Source: Rickettsiales bacterium
GTDB lineage: Bacteria; Pseudomonadota; Alphaproteobacteria; Rickettsiales; UBA998
Assembly (NCBI GenBank): GCA_019749855.1
Contig: JAIEPI010000115.1
Location: forward strand, 1-44,689
Length of the DNA stretch: 44,689 nucleotides
Direction of reading: 5' to 3'
The notes under the pieces were generated by a model. The model did no database searches and was not told the origin of the DNA. It saw only the letters and a list, made by a program, of their open reading frames with translations. This document shows positions 33,780-40,649 of this stretch, piece after piece (within the stretch, counting starts at the first letter, position 1; each line of letters opens with the position of its first letter). The position numbers and the translations under genes are program-made.

Positions 33780-34904
33780 CTAATCACTTTCCAGTTCATC
33801 CAGATATTTTTTGAATTTGAAGCTCTGGTTGCGCTGCTTCCCATCTTCGGGCTGCAAAATTCCTATTTCCACGAATTTATCCACGAGCTTCTTTGCCGGC
33901 GGGTAAGTGGTTTCAATTGCTTCTGCCACGTCATTGATGGTCATTACTGGATTATGGCAGAGGCTATCGAGCAGCTTTAAGCCTTTCACGCGGTTGCGGC
34001 CAAGCGCAGCCTCGATGCGTTCCGAGCTTTCACGAATGAGTGTATCCACCCGCCACGCGCGGGTAACCACATCATCAGCAGATTCCTTCACGCCACGGAG
34101 AAAATACTTAATCCAGCCCTCATAGTCAGCCTTCACGCGCACGGCATCGAGCCTGCTGTAATACTCGCTGCGGAATTTCTTGAAGTAAAAGGACGGATAC
34201 AAAATCGGCTCTTTCAACAGTCCGTATTCCAACATCATCAGCACAATCAGCAAACGACCAATACGGCCATTGCCATCTAAAAATGGGTGGATGGTTTCAA
34301 ACTGGACGTGCGCAAGCCCAACGCGGATAAGCGGCTCACAGGTGCTATCTTCGTTAATGAATTTCTCAAGGTCACGAATCAGATCAGGCACATAATTCGC
34401 AGGAGGCGGTACGAGCTTGCCGACGAACACAGGAACTTTGCGGAACTCGCCTGGGGCTTTAGTCTGTCCCCGCGCGCCAGCCAGCAAAACTTGGTGACTC
34501 TCCCTGATGACACGATTCGTTAGTGGCAACCCCTGTTCACGAACCATATTCAGGGCATGATTAACCGCATCGAGGTAATTCAACACATCCTCAACATTTC
34601 GGTTTTCACGCATTTTCTTGCGAGCATTAAACTCAAGCACTTCGGTCAGCGTGGTGTAGATGCCTTCAATTTCACTGGAAAGCACGGCTTCCTTCGCAAC
34701 ATACACGTCAATGAATTGTCGTTTGCTGGGGATGCGGGTTCCCACCTCGTCGAGCCGCCCCAAGCTCTGCATAGCTTCGCCATAGAGCGAGATCATCTCT
34801 GCATCCATCTGGAAGGCTGGCTCCGGTGGCAGAGGTTTCGGCACGAAATGCTCGTGTTCTCCAAATTTCTCGTAATGCCCGCTGCGGCTTGCTTGTGTCG
34901 TCAT
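33780..34904 (-). CDS. Fic family protein (AMP-transferase type, self-inhibited)
   Basis: The 374-residue product has a Fic N-terminal domain with the inhibitory motif SSEIEG at residues 76-81 (S/TxxxEG/N), the catalytic Fic motif HPFLDGNGRIGR at 206-217, and a C-terminal winged-helix-like domain (NPVMTINDVAEAIETTYPPA). All catalytic residues are intact. Fic enzymes transfer AMP or other nucleotide parts to target proteins; this class is held off by its own inhibitory helix. It lies directly upstream of the DUF262 gene on the same strand, and may form a defence or toxin module with it (inference). Confidence 0.9.
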   Translation of the reverse strand: MTTQASRSGHYEKFGEHEHFVPKPLPPEPAFQMDAEMISLYGEAMQSLGRLDEVGTRIPSKRQFIDVYVAKEAVLSSEIEGIYTTLTEVLEFNARKKMRENRNVEDVLNYLDAVNHALNMVREQGLPLTNRVIRESHQVLLAGARGQTKAPGEFRKVPVFVGKLVPPPANYVPDLIRDLEKFINEDSTCEPLIRVGLAHVQFETIHPFLDGNGRIGRLLIVLMMLEYGLLKEPILYPSFYFKKFRSEYYSRLDAVRVKADYEGWIKYFLRGVKESADDVVTRAWRVDTLIRESSERIEAALGRNRVKGLKLLDSLCHNPVMTINDVAEAIETTYPPAKKLVDKFVEIGILQPEDGKQRNQSFKFKKYLDELESD

Positions 34905-34915
34905 TTTAGTCCTCG

Positions 34916-34958
34916 AAAGTATAATAAGGATGGCTTTTTGGGTTCGTTATTATACTTT
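34916..34958 (-). promoter_or_regulatory. Inverted repeat in the Fic promoter
   Basis: A perfect 12-bp inverted repeat (AAAGTATAATAA and TTATTATACTTT, 19-base spacer) lies immediately before the Fic start and contains TATAAT in both directions. A further imperfect palindrome (ATATAATAACAA ... TTGTTATAT) lies at about 34971-34998. It is probably an operator/promoter for autoregulation. Confidence 0.55.
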
Positions 34959-35392
34959 ACACCGATTATCATATAATAACAAGAGATATTGTTATATCAT
35001 AAGCCGACAAAGCTATAATAACAGTGGCTATGTGGTCACATATTATACCTTTGCTCGCCTTGAATCTTTGCAAACTTGCTAAGTTACTGAAATACTGAAA
35101 AAATATCTTGCATAGCGTCACGGCATAATGTAATGTTTTCACATAATCGAAAAATTACGTCCCAGCCACCGAGCTGGGATTTTTTTTGCCCACACGGAAT
35201 AAATGAATTTCGTATCCCTAAAAATCCCTAGTTTTACCCTGTTTTTACCCATTTTCACCTCGAAATGAGGTCAAAAAGTGGTGTTTTTACCTTTTTGGGA
35301 CTAGGTCAAAAAATCGCACCTAATGATTGAAAGCCTTGATAATCCTAGCTTTGGAAGAAAATTTGCCCGCGCTTTCATCATAAATGAATCTC
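34959..35392. other. AT-rich intergenic stretch with repeats
   Basis: No gene in about 430 bp. It contains a candidate small RNA with terminator (35108-35188) and, at about 35225-35300, several similar strings (TTTTACCC or TGTTTTTACC) in a row, plus CCTAG/CTAGG ends. This is next to a ParB gene, so a partition site is possible but unproven. Confidence 0.4.
35108..35188 (+). ncRNA. Candidate small RNA with promoter and Rho-independent terminator
   Basis: On the plus strand a promoter-like TTGCAT (35108-35113), 17-bp spacer and TAATGT (35131-35136) precede a strong terminator: CCCAGC-CACCGA-GCTGGG followed by ATTTTTTTT (35161-35187). No coding region lies between. A transcript of about 45 nt would result. 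The terminator is clear; the promoter is only plausible. Confidence 0.4.
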
Positions 35393-35434
35393 TAAAAAAA
35401 AGAGGTCAGATAGCATTTACACCATCTGACCTCC
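35393..35434 (-). terminator. Rho-independent terminator of parB
   Basis: A 10-bp stem (GAGGTCAGAT and ATCTGACCTC) followed on the minus strand by TTTTTTTT, just past the parB stop. Confidence 0.85.
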
Positions 35435-35439
35435 CAAAT

Positions 35440-36465
35440 TTACGCTGCTTCAAGCACTTCTTCGGTAGCAACGGCTTCTTCGGTCGCATCATCAGCCACG
35501 CTCAACTCATCAAAGACTTTCTTCTGCGCTACAGGCTCAAGCAATTTCTTTTGCGCCATTGCCAAAACCTTGCCCATTGCACCCAGCTTATCGGCAATCG
35601 TGCTTGCACGGATACGGTCGATCTTCTTCACAATGTCCATTTCCCCATCCTTATTGAAAAAGCGGTTTAGGGTGAGCGCCATCGTGTCGATATGCTGCTC
35701 AAGACTTTTAAGAGCCCGCACTTCTTCTTCGGACAGCTTCACATCAGGAAACAATTCAGGCTGGTTGCCTGCATCGGCAAAAGTTTGAGCAACGGCTGCC
35801 AATTCGCTGCTGTCAACTTTACCGCTGCGGATCATGCGCCAGAATGGGTCTTGATATTCAGGAGCAACCTTTGAAAGGTAAAATGCCTGGGTGGGTGTCA
35901 ATATCCCTTGCTCCAAACAGATTTGATATTCAGGTTTCAAGTTCAACAGCGTCAGGCGGTCATGCACACGGAACGGCTGCAAGATGCCAACTGTTTCTGC
36001 TAACTGCTCTGGCGTTAAGTCAAAATCATCCATCGCCTTACGATATGCCCGCGCTTCTTCCAGAGGCGAAATATCAACACGCTGCAAATTCTCGATAATC
36101 ATCTGCGCGGTCAACGAGGCATCGGATAGTTGCTTGATGATGACTTGGACATTTTCCAGCTCAAGCAGTTTGCAAGCACGATAACGGCGTTCACCAGCAA
36201 CAATCATGTATTTGCCAGTGCCATCAGGTCTTACGACAATCGGGCTAATCAGACCTTGCACCTTAATCGACGCAGCAAGTTGGCGCAGTTCGGTTTCATC
36301 GAAATGCTTACGGGCTTGCTCATCGTTGGCATAAATCTGATTGAGAGGAAGCTGCTGCATCACATCGTTCGGCACGGCTTGGTGCAGACGAGTGACTTTC
36401 GCAGGCTTGGTTTTCTTAGCTTGTTTTGGTGACGTAGCTTTTTTCTTGGCGGTTGCTTTAGGCAT
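35440..36465 (-). CDS. parB: ParB/Spo0J-family partition protein
   Basis: The 341-residue product has a Lys/Ala-rich N terminus, then the ParB CTPase domain: LPLNQIYANDEQARKHFDET, GERRYRACKLLEL (residues 91-103) and ENLQRVDISPLEEA (125-138). The HTH region (TPEQLAETVGILQPFRVHDR) and an acidic C terminus follow. It fits plasmid/phage ParB proteins that load at a centromere site; no ParA gene is in the window. I chose ATG 36465, preceded by AAGGAG; the in-frame extension to 36549 covers the leader element and promoter. Its promoter is almost the same as that of the second ParB-like gene at 40650-42521. Confidence 0.85.
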   Translation of the reverse strand: MPKATAKKKATSPKQAKKTKPAKVTRLHQAVPNDVMQQLPLNQIYANDEQARKHFDETELRQLAASIKVQGLISPIVVRPDGTGKYMIVAGERRYRACKLLELENVQVIIKQLSDASLTAQMIIENLQRVDISPLEEARAYRKAMDDFDLTPEQLAETVGILQPFRVHDRLTLLNLKPEYQICLEQGILTPTQAFYLSKVAPEYQDPFWRMIRSGKVDSSELAAVAQTFADAGNQPELFPDVKLSEEEVRALKSLEQHIDTMALTLNRFFNKDGEMDIVKKIDRIRASTIADKLGAMGKVLAMAQKKLLEPVAQKKVFDELSVADDATEEAVATEEVLEAA

Positions 36466-36486
36466 AGGATTCTCCTTGGTTTTGGT

Positions 36487-36561
36487 GGTTGTGGTAGTGG
36501 GCTTTAGTGCCAATCCAAATCCTATCCAAATGACCTTTACCGTCCACAAAATTCGACCTGC
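36487..36561 (-). promoter_or_regulatory. parB promoter with shared leader and upstream box
   Basis: Minus strand: an upstream box (complement of 36539-36561: GCAGGTCGAATTTTGTGGAC, then GGT), a TAGGAT stretch near 36525, TTGGCACTAAAGCCCA, then the CTACCACAACC leader (36497-36487). The whole block is nearly repeated at 42540-42614. Confidence 0.6.
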
Positions 36562-36603
36562 GAAACTAAAATAATTCGCATTAAATCAACAGCTTAAATA
36601 GAA

Positions 36604-36634
36604 AATGCGCTTTCCAGAAACCAGAAAGCGCATT
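36604..36634 (-). terminator. Terminator of the DUF488-like gene
   Basis: An 11-bp perfect stem (AATGCGCTTTC and GAAAGCGCATT) with a 9-base loop, followed on the minus strand by TTCTATTT. Confidence 0.6.
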
Positions 36635-36641
36635 ATACTAT

Positions 36642-36710
36642 GCGGCGACCTATAGAGGATGACACAGGTGCCCCCTTGTCAGCTGGGTGCAAGTCCCGGT
36701 AGCCGCTCCA
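36642..36710 (+). ncRNA. tRNA-like element (degenerate tRNA or att remnant)
   Basis: The 69-base segment starts GCGGCGA and ends TAGCCGCTCCA, which pair as a 7-bp acceptor stem with one mismatch. It contains a T-arm-like hairpin CTGGG-TGCAAGT-CCCGG and a TGACA ... TGTCA stem in the anticodon-arm position. A normal D-arm, a 7-base anticodon loop and the TTC of the T-loop are lacking, so a functional tRNA is unlikely. It sits exactly between the DUF488-like gene's stop and its terminator, on the opposite strand. Confidence 0.35.
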
Positions 36711-37124
36711 TTATTCTTCAAACAAAGATGCTTGTTTTGATTTTGCCTTCGGCTTTTTAGCCACAACATACTCTGGCACTTTCACGCCGAGATGTTCTTC
36801 AAACCATTCGGCCACCATGCGGCGGTGACACCATTCGTCTGGTTGGATTGGGTCTTTCTCCCAACATAACAGCACAGGCTCATGACCTTTTGCCAGTTCG
36901 TGCAGGTGGTCATAAACTTTTTGCGGATTGAGCGGTTTAAGAATTTCGCGAAAATAGCGCTCACGAAATTTGGCTTCACAGCATTTATATTCTTCGCTGT
37001 TGAACCATGTGCCTGGGTTTAATGCTCGGTAAAGTCTGTAGCCTTCGCCAAGGTTGCGGGGGAATCCGCGAGAGATGATTATCCGACCGGAACCAGTATA
37101 GTTCCAGAAATTGCTGGTTTGCAT
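36711..37124 (-). CDS. DUF488-like protein
   Basis: The 137-residue product has the DUF488 signature near its middle: VLLCWEKDPIQPDEWCHRRM, then VAEWFEEHLGV, with an N-terminal strand (RIIISRGFPRNLG). DUF488 proteins are small, often fused or linked to plasmid and phage genes; no activity is firmly known. ATG 37124 follows AAGGAC. The message likely starts at the leader element 37153-37143, since TATAAT lies 7 bases upstream of it. Confidence 0.72.
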   Translation of the reverse strand: MQTSNFWNYTGSGRIIISRGFPRNLGEGYRLYRALNPGTWFNSEEYKCCEAKFRERYFREILKPLNPQKVYDHLHELAKGHEPVLLCWEKDPIQPDEWCHRRMVAEWFEEHLGVKVPEYVVAKKPKAKSKQASLFEE

Positions 37125-37142
37125 ATTCGTCCTTTTTTTGGT

Positions 37143-37166
37143 GGTTGTGGTAGTGGCAAAATTATA
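37143..37166 (-). promoter_or_regulatory. Promoter with leader element for the DUF488-like gene
   Basis: On the minus strand a perfect TATAAT is followed by TTTTGCC and then ACTACCACAACCACCAAA. The predicted transcription start therefore falls at the leader element itself. Confidence 0.6.
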
Positions 37167-37209
37167 GCAGGAACAAATTACAAATCCAGCAATTTCAGCA
37201 CCTTAACAA

Positions 37210-37632
37210 TCATTCACCACGGACTCTTTTCAGCAAAACATCGTTGTCATCTTGACTGCTGCGATACTCATAAAGTGGTTGGTCTGGATGCTCTTGTGCG
37301 ATGATGAGCTGGTCATAAGACACATACCTCAGCTTCTCATTTCCGCCAGAAGTCACCGAGAAAACTTCACCCGCTTCCAAGTGTTCGCACAGCTCTTTTG
37401 CAAACACATTCAGATCGGCATCAACCAGTTCATCTTCTTCCTCATCATGGATGCGAGGGTGAGCAAAAGGGTACATCTCATAACTGCCAAAGCCGACACT
37501 GCGCTCTGTTTCGTTTTCTACCCATACCTCAACATCATCACCGAAGTGGTATTTCGCAAACCATTCTTTGAATTTCTCAACGTCTTTAACCTTGAAAAAG
37601 TTTGAGCGAAGCGCTCCATACATATCTGCCAT
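37210..37632 (-). CDS. Prophage/plasmid-type protein of unknown function (140 aa)
   Basis: An acidic 140-residue product (FKVKDVEKFKEWFAKYHFGD, DEEEDELVDADLNVFAKELC). I recognise no family. AGGAGG precedes ATG 37632, 8 bp after the previous gene, so it is the last gene of a three-gene leftward operon starting at 38465. No membrane or catalytic motifs are visible. Confidence 0.7.
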   Translation of the reverse strand: MADMYGALRSNFFKVKDVEKFKEWFAKYHFGDDVEVWVENETERSVGFGSYEMYPFAHPRIHDEEEDELVDADLNVFAKELCEHLEAGEVFSVTSGGNEKLRYVSYDQLIIAQEHPDQPLYEYRSSQDDNDVLLKRVRGE

Positions 37633-37640
37633 AACTCCTC

Positions 37641-38057
37641 CTATGCCGCTTCGTGGTTAGCAAGGGTATGACCTTGAGCTTTCAAATTCCGCAGCCATTG
37701 GCTGAGAAACGCACTTTGCCTGTCTAGCTCTTTGGTACGGACGCGGTCATTCTCATCAATGCACTCGCGATAACCAAGGAAATCTTGCATCGCCATTGGC
37801 AAAGCCATCTTCTTTTCGAGGTCAAGCCAGATACGCATATCTGGGTCTGGCACTGAATCGCCGTTCTGCTTGTAGTAATGCGCCAGCGCAATATCCAAAC
37901 GGTTCGGGCGACGGTCGAGCGCGTCATAGTGTAAATCCATGAAGCCGCCTGCGGTGAGTTTGCCTGCATCGCCGGGTTTCATGTTCTCAATGTTTGGTAT
38001 GAGCGCAACGATGCGTTCATAGTTGGCTTTGAATTGTCTAATAGTCGTCATGTTCAT
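37641..38057 (-). CDS. DUF6908-like protein, paralogue of the next gene
   Basis: The 138-residue product contains RLDIALAHYYKQNGDSVPDP, then DMRIWLDLEKKMALPMAM, a pattern known from DUF6908-type plasmid proteins (from memory). It aligns with the gene at 38076-38465 (RLEIGFHYRHGEELLPDHKM, TVKLDLHERKAIPESI), so the two arose by duplication. CAGGAG precedes ATG 38057. The function is unknown; roles proposed for neighbours of this kind concern plasmid maintenance or antirestriction, but nothing in the sequence decides this. Confidence 0.65.
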   Translation of the reverse strand: MNMTTIRQFKANYERIVALIPNIENMKPGDAGKLTAGGFMDLHYDALDRRPNRLDIALAHYYKQNGDSVPDPDMRIWLDLEKKMALPMAMQDFLGYRECIDENDRVRTKELDRQSAFLSQWLRNLKAQGHTLANHEAA

Positions 38058-38075
38058 GGGTAGCTCCTGTTTTGA

Positions 38076-38465
38076 TTAGTGGATTGTTGCGTTGTCATTG
38101 CCGGCAAGGATGCCAAGCCAATTCGTAAGTCGATTATTCATCACGTTCAGAATCTGCTCATTCACGCCCTTCTTTGGCTCGCGTGTGTGCGTCGTGCCTC
38201 GGCATTTGAACCAGATAGATTCTGGAATTGCTTTGCGCTCATGCAGATCGAGCTTCACGGTCATTTTGTGGTCGGGCAGCAATTCTTCGCCGTGCCGATA
38301 ATGAAAGCCGATTTCCAGACGCATCACGGATTGCCCGCGCTGCTTTACTTTGATGATGCCAGTCATCGGGCTGGTTGGAATCGTGACACAATCCTGCGCC
38401 GCACTTTCTGCAACCGCGGGGAATACACTTAGTATTCGTTCGTAATGTTCTTTGTAAATGCACAT
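38076..38465 (-). CDS. Paralogue of the DUF6908-like protein
   Basis: The 129-residue product shares FxxxYERIL at the N terminus and the RLEIxxHY...P-D-K-M-xVxLDL core with the protein encoded at 37641-38057. It is the first gene of the operon and follows a leader element with a good promoter (TTTACA-16-TAGAAT). The function is unknown. Confidence 0.65.
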   Translation of the reverse strand: MCIYKEHYERILSVFPAVAESAAQDCVTIPTSPMTGIIKVKQRGQSVMRLEIGFHYRHGEELLPDHKMTVKLDLHERKAIPESIWFKCRGTTHTREPKKGVNEQILNVMNNRLTNWLGILAGNDNATIH

Positions 38466-38487
38466 AGTTTTTGCCTCTTGGTTTGGT

Positions 38488-38530
38488 GGTTGTGGTAGTG
38501 AAAATTATTCTAGCTTTTTTACCTTTTATG
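38488..38530 (-). promoter_or_regulatory. Promoter and leader element of the three-gene operon
   Basis: Minus strand: TTTACA, 16-bp spacer, TAGAAT, then AATTTTC and ACTACCACAACCACCAAACC. The predicted start lies at the leader element, as in 37143-37166. Confidence 0.6.
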
Positions 38531-38580
38531 TAAAGGAAAATCGGAATAAATAACTATAAATATCAATAGCTTATACACCA

Positions 38581-39168
38581 TTAATCCGCCTTTCTCTTGG
38601 CGTTTTTTAACCGCTCTAAAACTGCTTCGTAATTGCGGAGGTGGGCAAAGCTCATCCAGTTGTTGCTTCCGCCTGTGTAATCGCGGCGGTGCTTGCATGA
38701 GCGGTAGAGAATTTGAAGGTCACTACCGCAACTTCCTTGCGCTAACTGCACATACAAATCATCGGTATGCAGAGTGACTTCACCGCTGACCGCGATGCCT
38801 GCCTTGTTGTTTCGCAGATCGAAACTGCCCTTGGCATAACCCAAATCGCAGGCAATTTGTTTTAGCAGTGCTTTGCCGCGTCTGTGGAATTGCTCCTTTG
38901 CTTCTGCATCGTATGCGACTGGGCGAGAGGCAACTTCAAGGAAGCTGCGCGCTAGTTTGTTTGCGCTTAGGCGGTCAACCTGACTATCAATCCATTTTTT
39001 GCAATCTGCCTCTGTATGCGCTTCCCACACACGCTGGCGGATATTGCTCATGTGATAGACGCTGAAATTCTGCGCCTCAAATTGCACGATGCGGTAGCCG
39101 CGATATTCCTCCTGAGGGAATTCAAGCACCGTCATATCTTGGTAGTGAGTTATCTGTCCTGGTTTCAT
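38581..39168 (-). CDS. Prophage/plasmid-type protein of unknown function (195 aa)
   Basis: The 195-residue product begins MKPGQITHYQDMTVLEFPQE and has YRGYRIVQFEAQNFSVYHMS, then WIDSQVDRLSANKLARSFLE, with SCKHRRDYTGGSNNW near the end. I recognise no family. ATG 39168 is chosen because AGGAGA lies just before; an in-frame ATG at 39237 lies further up without a site. It follows the gene at 39265-39597 and probably shares its transcript. Confidence 0.6.
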   Translation of the reverse strand: MKPGQITHYQDMTVLEFPQEEYRGYRIVQFEAQNFSVYHMSNIRQRVWEAHTEADCKKWIDSQVDRLSANKLARSFLEVASRPVAYDAEAKEQFHRRGKALLKQIACDLGYAKGSFDLRNNKAGIAVSGEVTLHTDDLYVQLAQGSCGSDLQILYRSCKHRRDYTGGSNNWMSFAHLRNYEAVLERLKNAKRKAD

Positions 39169-39264
39169 AATCTGTTCTCCTGTTAATGTTTCAAATTCAG
39201 GCCGCAGTTTTCCACCCGCTGCTTTGGCGGCGGTCACAACGACTTATTGGTTGGGTGGGTTAGG

Positions 39265-39597
39265 CTATTTCCAGTCTGGCAAAGACACTTCTATGGTCTT
39301 GCCTTCTGGCACTGGCACTTTGCTAATCAGGTAGCCGAGGCGATTTACCCATCGGCATCCACTGGCTAGAAATGGCGGCTCGCCATCGTTATTATCCATC
39401 AGCGTCCAAATGCAGCGTGGGTCTTGCCTGACCACAAACTCATATTCTGCCCCGTAAGTTTCAAACAGGCAGCCGCGCTGATCGGCATCGTTTTCTGAAA
39501 TATAAACCCAGCCTGCACTGGGATTGAGATGATTATGCACGAGCGGAAACTGCTCGTTAAATTCATCCTCATTTAGCTGTATTAATTCCTCTGTCAT
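39265..39597 (-). CDS. Prophage/plasmid-type protein of unknown function (110 aa)
   Basis: An acidic 110-residue product (LVHNHLNPSAGWVYISENDA, then QRGCLFETYGAEYEFV, WVNRLGYLISKVPVPEGKTI). I do not recognise a family. ATG 39597 follows AAAGGAG and the leader element; the longer in-frame ORF to 39690 would translate the leader and promoter and is rejected. Confidence 0.62.
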   Translation of the reverse strand: MTEELIQLNEDEFNEQFPLVHNHLNPSAGWVYISENDADQRGCLFETYGAEYEFVVRQDPRCIWTLMDNNDGEPPFLASGCRWVNRLGYLISKVPVPEGKTIEVSLPDWK

Positions 39598-39623
39598 CGT
39601 TGCTCTCCTTTGGTTTGGTTGGT

Positions 39624-39681
39624 GGTTGTGGTAGTAAAAACATTCTAACTTTATGATAGTGACCGTCCACAAAAATCGGCA
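39624..39681 (-). promoter_or_regulatory. Promoter with leader element and shared upstream box
   Basis: Minus strand: TTTTTGTGGACGGTC (box shared with 36539 and 42591), TAGAAT, GTTTTT, then ACTACCACAACCACCAACC. Confidence 0.55.
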
Positions 39682-39713
39682 GAAAATCACTATAATTCAG
39701 CATATTATTTCCC

Positions 39714-40505
39714 TTAAAATTCAAACATAAACTGGGCGGTTTGCTGGGGTGGCGGCATAACAATTTGCGGTTCTGGCTCTGGTCGTGGCGGCAGTTCAAA
39801 AGCAGGCAACAGATTACCTGATACACCATGTCGCTGCATGAGCTTCCATTGCGGTGTTGAGCGTTTATCCCAATGCTCCATGCGCAACGTGTCACCATGA
39901 ATAACCACGCCTGGAAGTTCCAGCGCAGCCAACTGAAAATACGCCATGTTGAAACAGGTGCGGTTTATATCTATGGCTTGAAACAGCATCGTGCAGCGCG
40001 GATCATGCCCTTCATCGCGCAGGGCGTTTGCCGCCTCAATAACCATCACACCAGCACCGCAAGCGGGCTCTTGGAGGGTCACATAGCCTTTTGCCTTAAT
40101 AAGCTCTCCTAAGCCGCTCATTTGCATTTTTGCCATCATGCGGCTGATATTGCTGGGCGAGAAAAACTCACCATTGTGTTTATTGCTTATTTCCAGCTGC
40201 ATATACTGCTCGCCAAGGAAATCTTCCTGCGTACTGCGCAGCGCAATCACCGAGATGCCGTAAAGGGCAACAATCTGGTCAATTTCCTCTCGGTTATATT
40301 TCTTAATGGTCGAAAGATAGAGCTCTTCGATACGCTCATAATCTTCGTCTTTCTCCAGCAAGCCCAAATGATAGGGTTGCTGGTGGATTGTGCAGGCAGC
40401 AATTTCGATAAAATCACGAAATGCGTCATGCCAATTACGGCGATAACACAATTTATCAAAGGACGTGCGAAAGGCTTTGCCGCTGTCGGCAATGGATTTA
40501 TTCAT
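39714..40505 (-). CDS. N-6 DNA methylase-like protein lacking the catalytic motif
   Basis: The 263-residue product has a helical N-terminal domain and the type I-like methylase SAM site: HNGEFFSPSNISRMMAKMQM and LQEPACGAGVMVIEAANALR (motif I), then FQAIDINRTCFNMAYFQLAA (motif II/III). It ends GDTLRMEHWDKRSTPQWKLM and a Pro-rich tail, just where motif IV (N/DPPY/F) should come; no such motif is present. It can probably bind SAM but not methylate DNA by itself. Similar short proteins are known in plasmids. It could act as a sensor, a subunit or an antirestriction decoy (inference). Start: ATG 40505 after GGAG. Confidence 0.75.
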   Translation of the reverse strand: MNKSIADSGKAFRTSFDKLCYRRNWHDAFRDFIEIAACTIHQQPYHLGLLEKDEDYERIEELYLSTIKKYNREEIDQIVALYGISVIALRSTQEDFLGEQYMQLEISNKHNGEFFSPSNISRMMAKMQMSGLGELIKAKGYVTLQEPACGAGVMVIEAANALRDEGHDPRCTMLFQAIDINRTCFNMAYFQLAALELPGVVIHGDTLRMEHWDKRSTPQWKLMQRHGVSGNLLPAFELPPRPEPEPQIVMPPPQQTAQFMFEF

Positions 40506-40529
40506 AAAAACTCCGGTGGTTATTGCGCT

Positions 40530-40584
40530 TCTAAAAAATCAAGTCATAATGCGCCCACGGCCTCCTTATGGGAGGTTGTGGTAG
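40530..40584 (-). promoter_or_regulatory. Leader element with hairpin and two-codon mini-ORF
   Basis: Minus strand: ACTACCACAACC runs into a CCTCC-CATAA-GGAGG hairpin whose right arm is a Shine-Dalgarno sequence, followed by ATG-ACT-TGA and, about 30 bases on, the methylase-like gene's start. This leader is longer than the other copies. Confidence 0.45.
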
Positions 40585-40613
40585 TGCGCTTTGGGGTGGT
40601 ACTCTGGCGCCGG

Positions 40614-40641
40614 TGACGGAGGGTGTTAAAACCCTCCGTCA
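40614..40641. terminator. Hairpin after the large ParB-like gene
   Basis: A perfect 11-bp stem (TGACGGAGGGT and ACCCTCCGTCA) with a 6-base loop, 9 bp past the stop. There is no strong U-tract on the minus strand. Confidence 0.6.
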
Positions 40642-40649
40642 TTTAATGA

